A DNA stretch of 14,357 nt. Source: Thiotrichaceae bacterium (GTDB taxonomy: Bacteria; Pseudomonadota; Gammaproteobacteria; Thiotrichales; Thiotrichaceae). The notes below the pieces were generated by a model. That model worked only from the letters and a program-made list of their open reading frames with translations. It was not told where the DNA came from and searched no databases. The stretch is taken from positions 1-14,357 of the forward strand of contig JALVDQ010000096.1 in the NCBI GenBank assembly GCA_027008885.1, read 5' to 3'. Of the stretch, positions 6,816 through 11,656 are shown piece by piece; the first letter of the stretch is position 1; every line of letters starts with the position of its first letter. Made by a program: the position numbers and the translations under genes.

Positions 6816-6849
6816 TTCAGCACTCTTCCATTCCAGGAGAAAACGAATT

Positions 6850-7065
6850 ATGAGCGTCAATAATACTAATGATAAAAATGACAATGACAATAATAAAAAT
6901 AATAACAGTGAATCCATGTATACAAATCACCCCGAACCCTTTACACAATCGAAGGGAACGGGTTGGTTATCCCAGTTTTTGCTGATTTTCTGGTATTTTC
7001 TGCTAATTGCAGGTGGTTTTTTTCTGCTGGCCTTTGTTGCCATATTTGTTGCCTGCATGGTTTAA
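6850..7065 (+). CDS. Small single-span membrane protein with Asn/Asp-rich N-terminus
   Basis: This 71-residue protein has two parts. Residues 4-20 are a low-complexity run of Asn, Asp and Lys (NNTNDKNDNDNNKNNN) encoded by AAT/GAC-type triplets at about 6859-6909. Residues 39-71 form a long hydrophobic segment rich in Phe, Leu and Ile, enough for one membrane helix or possibly a tight hairpin around the Gly-Gly at 55-56. The protein ends directly after the helix. AGGAGA at 6835-6840 supports the ATG at 6850. It stands alone between the chaperone operon and cca, with its own weak promoter candidate. Function is unknown. The triplet-like N-terminus could vary in length between strains. Confidence 0.6.
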   Translation: MSVNNTNDKNDNDNNKNNNSESMYTNHPEPFTQSKGTGWLSQFLLIFWYFLLIAGGFFLLAFVAIFVACMV

Positions 7066-7078
7066 GGGATGGCATCCC
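7066..7078. repeat. Short perfect palindrome after the small membrane gene
   Basis: GGGATG at 7066-7071 and CATCCC at 7073-7078 flank a single G immediately after the stop codon. No T-run follows, so it does not look like an intrinsic terminator. It could pause transcription or be a protein site, or be chance. Confidence 0.25.
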
Positions 7079-7119
7079 CAAGCTTCGCAGATTCAGTTTC
7101 TATTTTCAGAAGCAGCGCT

Positions 7120-7125
7120 TATAAT
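7120..7125 (+). promoter_or_regulatory. Candidate -10 element of cca, implying a near-leaderless mRNA
   Basis: A perfect TATAAT at 7120-7125 is only 8 bases before the cca ATG at 7134. The -35 region at 17 bases (TTTCTA, 7097-7102) is weak. Transcription would start at about 7131-7133, leaving almost no leader. That fits the absence of any Shine-Dalgarno sequence before the ATG. Confidence 0.4.
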
Positions 7126-7133
7126 GTGAAAAT

Positions 7134-8369
7134 ATGAATATTTACCTCGTAGGTGGTGCTGTCAGAGACAAACTGTTAGGGCTTGCGGTCAAGGATCGTG
7201 ACTGGGTGGTCACTGGCGCGACCCCTGATGACATGCTCAAGCAAGGCTTCACACCCGTTGGCAAGGATTTTCCTGTGTTTCTTCATCCGCAAACGCATGA
7301 GGAATATGCGCTCGCGCGTACTGAGCGCAAAACCGCAGCCGGTTATCATGGCTTTACGTTTCATGCCGATAGCAAGATCACTCTGGAGGAAGACCTCAAG
7401 CGCCGTGATCTAACTATTAACGCAATGGCAGAAGATGCCGATGGCAATCTGCTGGATTACGTTAACGGTCAGGCTGACCTCGAAAAACGTATTTTGCGCC
7501 ATGTCTCCCCCGCGTTTGCCGAAGATCCGGTGCGCATTTTACGCATTGCCCGTTTTGCTGCGCGTTTTGCACCCTCAGGTTTTACGATTGCCGCTGAAAC
7601 CATGCAGTTAATGCGTCAGATGGTAAAACAGGGTGAAGTCAATGCACTGGTTCCGGAACGTGTCTGGCAGGAAATGTCTCGTGCCCTTGCAGAGCCTGCG
7701 CCTGAGGTGTTTATTGAGACCTTGCGCGAATGTGGCGCACTGAAAATCCTTTTCCCTGAAATTGAGCGCCTCTTTGGTGTACCGCAGCCGCTTGAACATC
7801 ATCCCGAGATTGATAGCGGTGTGCATACGCTCATGGTTTTGCAACAGGCTTGCTTATTGAGTGATGAAGCAGTGGTACGCTTTGCAGCACTCACGCATGA
7901 TTTGGGCAAAGGCACAACCAGAAAGGAAATCCTGCCACATCACTATGGACACGAAGAAAGAGGCTATTATCTGGTTAAGGATCTGTGCAAGCGTTATAAA
8001 ATTCCCAACCAGTACCGTCACTTAGCCGAGATCACGGCGCGTTATCATACGCATGTGCATCGTGCTTTTGAAGTAAAGGCAAAAACACTCTTAAAGCTGT
8101 TTCAGCGCACCGATGCATTCCGCAAGCCACAGCGTTTTCAGCAGTTTTTGCTGGCTTGTACGGCGGATAGTCGCGGTCGCACAGGTTATGAAAACTATGA
8201 CTATAAACAGGCGCCTTTTGTGGCAGATTTGAGAAACAAAGTTGCAGCCGTTGATGTCCAAAAAATTATCAAAGATGGCTTTGAAAATGAACAGATTTCA
8301 GCAGAATTGCACAGGCGCCGAATCAGTGAAATTAAAAGGGAAATCAATCGTGTGAAAGAGTCTGTCTAA
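7134..8369 (+). CDS. cca: Multifunctional CCA tRNA nucleotidyltransferase
   Basis: Adds or repairs the 3'-terminal CCA of tRNAs using CTP and ATP, in the cytoplasm. The 411 residues match the gammaproteobacterial class II enzyme with an added HD phosphohydrolase domain. The N-terminus [16 protein letters not shown] is the family start and contains the GG-V-RD nucleotide-binding motif. Asp21 and Asp23 (DRDW) are the catalytic metal ligands. [10 protein letters not shown] (about 90-99) and [16 protein letters not shown] (about 126-141) are the conserved ribose and template motifs. The HD motif THDLGKG places His255-Asp256 at the same position as in E. coli, and further histidines ([13 protein letters not shown]) complete the domain. 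No Shine-Dalgarno sequence is visible, and a TATAAT sits 8 bases upstream of the start. GC content is higher than in the operon upstream. No truncation is seen. Confidence 0.97.
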   Translation: MNIYLVGGAVRDKLLGLAVKDRDWVVTGATPDDMLKQGFTPVGKDFPVFLHPQTHEEYALARTERKTAAGYHGFTFHADSKITLEEDLKRRDLTINAMAEDADGNLLDYVNGQADLEKRILRHVSPAFAEDPVRILRIARFAARFAPSGFTIAAETMQLMRQMVKQGEVNALVPERVWQEMSRALAEPAPEVFIETLRECGALKILFPEIERLFGVPQPLEHHPEIDSGVHTLMVLQQACLLSDEAVVRFAALTHDLGKGTTRKEILPHHYGHEERGYYLVKDLCKRYKIPNQYRHLAEITARYHTHVHRAFEVKAKTLLKLFQRTDAFRKPQRFQQFLLACTADSRGRTGYENYDYKQAPFVADLRNKVAAVDVQKIIKDGFENEQISAELHRRRISEIKREINRVKESV

Positions 8370-8394
8370 AAACAGATATTTCATTTCTGATTCT

Positions 8395-8420
8395 ATTGAA
8401 ACTGGAAAAATCAGCCATAC
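8395..8420 (+). promoter_or_regulatory. Candidate heat-shock (RpoH, sigma-32) promoter of hspQ
   Basis: ATTGAAA at 8395-8401 matches six of seven bases of the sigma-32 -35 consensus CTTGAAA. Twelve bases later GCCATAC (8414-8420) retains the CCAT core of the -10 consensus. Spacing is in the accepted range. E. coli hspQ is a known heat-shock gene under sigma-32, which raises the prior. The -10 match is incomplete. Confidence 0.45.
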
Positions 8421-8431
8421 CTTACAAGGTA
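8418..8431. promoter_or_regulatory. 14-base palindrome at the presumed hspQ transcription start
   Basis: TACCTT at 8418-8423 and AAGGTA at 8426-8431 are perfect inverted repeats separated by AC. They lie across the expected start point of the sigma-32-like promoter. The position suits an operator. As an RNA hairpin the two-base loop would be too tight without fraying. Confidence 0.3.
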
Positions 8432-8454
8432 ACTACAAATTAACGGGGTATATC

Positions 8455-8772
8455 ATGACAATTCTAAAAGCAGGTTTTAACATTGGTGACATTATTATCC
8501 ATCGTGAACAGAATTTTCGTGGGGTAATTGTTGACGTTGATGCTGAATATCAGGGGTCAGATGACTGGTATGACCTGTTTACAACTAATCAACCCGCTAA
8601 AAATCTGCCCTGGTATCATGTGCTGGTGGATGAAGAAGGCTCTATGGCGTATGTCTCGGAGCAAAATATCTATAATGACTCGTCTAATATGGAAGTAGAG
8701 CATCCAATGCTTGACGATATTTTCAAGGACTATGATCAGGGTCACTACCTGCCCAGACAGACTGTGAACTAA
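8455..8772 (+). CDS. hspQ: Heat shock protein HspQ (hemimethylated-DNA-binding family)
   Basis: HspQ is a small cytoplasmic heat-shock protein. In E. coli it was linked to degradation of a mutant DnaA, and in relatives it acts as a specificity factor for the Lon protease. The protein is 105 residues, the same length as E. coli HspQ. It has the family pattern FNIGDIIIHREQNFRGVIVDVD (8-29), an acidic Ser-Asp-Asp-rich turn, PWYHVLVDEE (52-61), the Ala-Tyr-Val-Ser-Glu-Gln-Asn strand (65-71) and HP-LDDIF near the end (83-90). GGGG at about 8444-8447 is an acceptable ribosome site before the ATG. It has a sigma-32-like promoter of its own. Together with the Hsp70 operon it makes the window rich in protein-quality-control genes, though a shared regulation is not shown. 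Confidence 0.93.
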   Translation: MTILKAGFNIGDIIIHREQNFRGVIVDVDAEYQGSDDWYDLFTTNQPAKNLPWYHVLVDEEGSMAYVSEQNIYNDSSNMEVEHPMLDDIFKDYDQGHYLPRQTVN

Positions 8773-8774
8773 CG

Positions 8775-9497
8775 ATGCCTGACTGGCTGGCTCACTCACA
8801 GTATGTAGTGGCATTTATTACCGGATTGCTGGGAGGGGTTCACTGTTTTGGCATGTGTGGCGGCATTGTTGGCGCCTTAACACTTAATACAGGGGGCAAT
8901 TCAGGCAACCGTAGTATTCACGACAATGACCCTGACAGACTGATTTCTCAATTAATTATTACTTTGGGTTATAATATCGGGCGTATTGCCGGATACGTCG
9001 TCGCAGGGGCTTTAGTTGGTTTTCTAGGGGCAACTCTTGTTGATCTTGGTGGTATTCAGGCAGCCAGGCAAGTTCTTGCGATTATCGCCTCTCTCTTTAT
9101 GATTGCACTCGGCTTCTATCTCGCCGGAATCTGGCAAGGCATCAGCAAACTCGAATCTATAGGCACTCATTTGTGGAAACACATACAGCCTTTCAGCAAA
9201 CAATTCATGCCCGTTCGCAGCCTTAAACAAGCCATTCCGCTGGGATTTTTATGGGGCTGGTTGCCCTGCGGACTGGTGTATACCGCACTGATCTGGACAT
9301 TAAGTGCTGGTGGCGCTGTTGAAGGAGCGTTGCTGATGCTTGCCTTTGGACTTGGTACATTGCCTAATCTTCTGGCGATGGGGATTGTCGCAAGCCTTCT
9401 GGAGAAATGGGTGAGAAACCCTGGAATACGCCTGATTGCCGGATTGCTGGTCGTTGCCATGGGAATAATCACGCTTTTTCGTGCGTTTATTTTTTGA
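8775..9497 (+). CDS. TauE/SafE-DsbD-like integral membrane protein
   Basis: This 240-residue inner-membrane protein has about six hydrophobic segments. Near the N-terminus is GLLGGVHCFGMCGG (17-30), with paired Cys24 and Cys28. In the second half is WGWLPCGLVYTALIW (about 158-172), with a further conserved Cys. This pattern marks the DsbD_2-type family that databases label sulfite exporter TauE/SafE. The cysteines suggest thiol redox transfer or metal (often copper) handling rather than sulfite transport. In many proteobacteria such a gene lies near cbb3 oxidase maturation genes, but none is visible here. It begins two bases after the hspQ stop with no clear Shine-Dalgarno sequence, so it is probably co-transcribed and coupled with hspQ. 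Its 3' end overlaps the convergent sensor kinase gene by 11 bases. Confidence 0.85.
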   Translation: MPDWLAHSQYVVAFITGLLGGVHCFGMCGGIVGALTLNTGGNSGNRSIHDNDPDRLISQLIITLGYNIGRIAGYVVAGALVGFLGATLVDLGGIQAARQVLAIIASLFMIALGFYLAGIWQGISKLESIGTHLWKHIQPFSKQFMPVRSLKQAIPLGFLWGWLPCGLVYTALIWTLSAGGAVEGALLMLAFGLGTLPNLLAMGIVASLLEKWVRNPGIRLIAGLLVVAMGIITLFRAFIF

Positions 9498-10860
9498 CTG
9501 TTTGCTGTGGATTCAGCTTAATTATAACCAATAGCCCACCTAATTTAGACGACTGCTTAAACGCTAATGTACCGTTATATAGCTTAATAATATCTTTGCA
9601 AATCGCTAAACCCAGTCCGTATCCTTCTGTATTTTCATCAAGACGAGTGCCTCGCTGGGCGAGCTTTTTTAGCTCACTTTCATTATGACTTGAACCATCA
9701 TCTTCAATATAAATAACCGTACCTTGCGTTTTATCATCAATCATAATTTTGCAAAGTACCTGGCTTTTTGCCCATTTGCAGGCGTTATCCAATAGGTTAC
9801 CAAATAGCTCAAGCATATCTTCACGATCACCAAAGGCGTTAATCTCCCTGGCTATATCGATTGTTATTTGCAAGTGATTTCGCTTATGCGCCTGCTTCAA
9901 TACATCTGCCAAAACGGGCAACTCTTCGTGCGGATTAAAGCGTTGTGAGGTATTTCCCAAGCCTGCCATATTGGCGCGTTTAAGTTCGCGCTTCATAAGC
10001 TCCTGAATGCGCTTAGCCTGTAATTTTACCTGCTTGGTTTTTGGTTTGGTTGCTAATGAATCATCATCAAGTGCTTGCATTAAAATGCTTAACGGTGTTT
10101 TTAAGGCATGGGCGAGATTACCTAATGAATTTCGGGAGCGTTCTAAACGCTGCTGCATAAGACTGAGTGTATGGTTAAACTCTTTAACGAGGGGATAAAT
10201 TTCACTCGGTACTTGTTCAGATAACGATTGCCGTGAGCCTTCGGCGACTTCTTTTATTTCTTGGCGAGAATTATTTAGATGTTTAAATAACCGACGCACA
10301 AAGTAGCGTTGCAGTGTGAAGAGTAACAGAAAGCCAGTAACCCCAAGCCCGACATAAACAAGCATGGATTTTTTACGTTGTTTAACAAGCTGGTTCACAT
10401 TTTCAGCTACAGAAACAATAATATTGTAGCCATTCTTTTGGAATTTCTGTGTCCAGATAATTAAATACTGATCTTTTAAAACAGGAAAATCGTATAAAAA
10501 TACTGACCGTTTTCGCTTATCAAAGGGTAAACTGTCACCTCGTAATGAGGGTGAATTTATAATCTCTTCCTGATTATTCAAATGCAGTTTTATGGAATAA
10601 TAATATCCAGAATCAGGCGTATTATAGACAGGGTCTAAACGCCTCCAGCGGATTTTCACCCTTTTCTTGATTGATCCATCAACGGGCGGCATGAAGACTA
10701 AACTATTAAAAATGCGTTCTGCATCCTGCTCAAGATGCGAGTTAACAACATCGCCGAGTATTTTATGTGTTGAAATTTTGGTAATTAATAATTGCCCAAC
10801 AAGAATGGCAAACAAGAGTAATCCTAATCCCAGTTGTAACTGTTTTTCCAGAGATTTCAT
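9487..10860 (-). CDS. Sensor histidine kinase, PhoQ-like
   Basis: This 457-residue inner-membrane kinase has a first membrane helix at about 8-27, a periplasmic sensor of about 135 residues (30-164) and a second helix at about 166-187. A HAMP-like linker follows, then the H-box NLAHALKTPLSIL with phosphorylated His251, the N-box GNLLDNACKW (354-363), the G1 region DDGSS (387-391) and the G2 box GYGLGLAI (413-420). HALKTP resembles the HSLKTP of PhoQ. The G1 box lacks the usual second glycine (DDGPG in PhoQ) but keeps its aspartate. It lies 37 bases downstream of the response regulator, its likely partner. No Shine-Dalgarno sequence is visible; a 15-base palindrome sits one base before the ATG. 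The signal sensed is unknown; magnesium, as for PhoQ, should not be assumed. Confidence 0.92.
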   Translation of the reverse strand: MKSLEKQLQLGLGLLLFAILVGQLLITKISTHKILGDVVNSHLEQDAERIFNSLVFMPPVDGSIKKRVKIRWRRLDPVYNTPDSGYYYSIKLHLNNQEEIINSPSLRGDSLPFDKRKRSVFLYDFPVLKDQYLIIWTQKFQKNGYNIIVSVAENVNQLVKQRKKSMLVYVGLGVTGFLLLFTLQRYFVRRLFKHLNNSRQEIKEVAEGSRQSLSEQVPSEIYPLVKEFNHTLSLMQQRLERSRNSLGNLAHALKTPLSILMQALDDDSLATKPKTKQVKLQAKRIQELMKRELKRANMAGLGNTSQRFNPHEELPVLADVLKQAHKRNHLQITIDIAREINAFGDREDMLELFGNLLDNACKWAKSQVLCKIMIDDKTQGTVIYIEDDGSSHNESELKKLAQRGTRLDENTEGYGLGLAICKDIIKLYNGTLAFKQSSKLGGLLVIIKLNPQQTVKK

Positions 10861-10861
10861 T

Positions 10862-10876
10862 TAATGAGTCTCATTA
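10862..10876. promoter_or_regulatory. 15-base palindrome directly before the kinase start codon
   Basis: TAATGAG (10862-10868) and CTCATTA (10870-10876) are perfect inverted repeats around one base, ending one base from the kinase ATG on the - strand. In the transcript it could fold into a small hairpin where a ribosome site would be expected. As DNA it could be an operator. Confidence 0.35.
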
Positions 10877-10897
10877 GTGCTGAGCGCCAGAGAATGC

Positions 10898-11584
10898 TTA
10901 GACATCTGTAAAAAGATAACCTTGTCCACGCTTGGTAACAATCTTTTCCTTGCCGATTATTTTACGCAAATGACGCACATAAACTTCGATCAAATTACTG
11001 TCTTTATCAAAGTTTTGATCATAAACATGCTCGATTAATCGGGATTTACTCAAAATTTTATTGGGATTTAACATGAAATACCTTAATAACCGAAACTCAG
11101 TCCCTGTAAGTTCTATTGCATCTTGATCGGCATTCATATCATCACCTTTACTGATAATAGTCACCCGCTGTGTCTCTTCATCCAAACTTAGGCTTTTACT
11201 GGTGATTGTATCTCCAAGATTTTTATGGTGACGTCTTAATAATGCCCGAATACGAAGCTGTAACTCTTCATAATGAAAGGGTTTTCCCAAATAATCATCA
11301 GCACCCGCTTTAAAACCATCCACGCGCTCATGCCAGGCATCCCTTGCGGTTAATATAATCACAGGAATAGCATTGTTTTTATTGCGCCAGTTTTTTAGCA
11401 CCTCCAAACCTGATCGTTGTGGCAAACCCAAATCCAAAATTACCAAATCATAAAGGATTTCATCGCCCATAAATTCAGCATCAATACCATTATCAGTAAC
11501 ATCAACGGCAAAGCCTTCTTTTTGAAGCTTTTGAAACAGGTTCTGACTTAATTCAGGGTCATCTTCTACTAATAGTAAGCGCAT
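10898..11584 (-). CDS. OmpR/PhoP-family response regulator
   Basis: This is a DNA-binding transcription factor activated by the adjacent kinase. The receiver domain has the acidic pair EDD near the start, the phosphorylated aspartate in LVILDLGLP (Asp51 counted from MRLLLVEDD), the Thr in ILTARD (Thr79) and the Lys in GKPF (Lys101). A winged-helix domain follows, with LTGTEFRLLRYFMLNP, DSNLIEVYVRHLRKII and the terminal wing KRGQGYLF. The loop before it (SKGDDMNADQDA) is several residues longer than usual. The start at 11584 was chosen because MRLLLVEDD is the family's normal N-terminus. An ATG four codons upstream (11596) is possible, and neither has a clear ribosome site. It lies downstream of the RND pump gene and upstream of the kinase, so it may regulate this cluster. 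Confidence 0.92.
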   Translation of the reverse strand: MRLLLVEDDPELSQNLFQKLQKEGFAVDVTDNGIDAEFMGDEILYDLVILDLGLPQRSGLEVLKNWRNKNNAIPVIILTARDAWHERVDGFKAGADDYLGKPFHYEELQLRIRALLRRHHKNLGDTITSKSLSLDEETQRVTIISKGDDMNADQDAIELTGTEFRLLRYFMLNPNKILSKSRLIEHVYDQNFDKDSNLIEVYVRHLRKIIGKEKIVTKRGQGYLFTDV

Positions 11585-11636
11585 AGTTATAATCATTTAG
11601 TGTAAAACAGCAAGTTCCCGAGCATAATAAATCTAC

Positions 11637-11651
11637 AGGAATTTTGTTCCT
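11637..11651. promoter_or_regulatory. Inverted repeat between the RND pump and the regulator gene
   Basis: AGGAA (11637-11641) and TTCCT (11647-11651) form a five-base-pair inverted repeat with a five-base spacer in the gap after the RND stop codon. It might be an operator for the response regulator or a weak stem-loop. No convincing promoter was found beside it. Confidence 0.2.
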
Positions 11652-11656
11652 TTTAT

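Noticed and set aside
7066..7090. GGGATG/CATCCC palindrome as an intrinsic terminator
   Set aside because: The stem has almost no loop and no T-run follows.
8363..8392. TCTGT/ACAGA stem after cca as a terminator
   Set aside because: Only five weak pairs overlapping the stop codon, and no proper T-run, so termination there is not supported.
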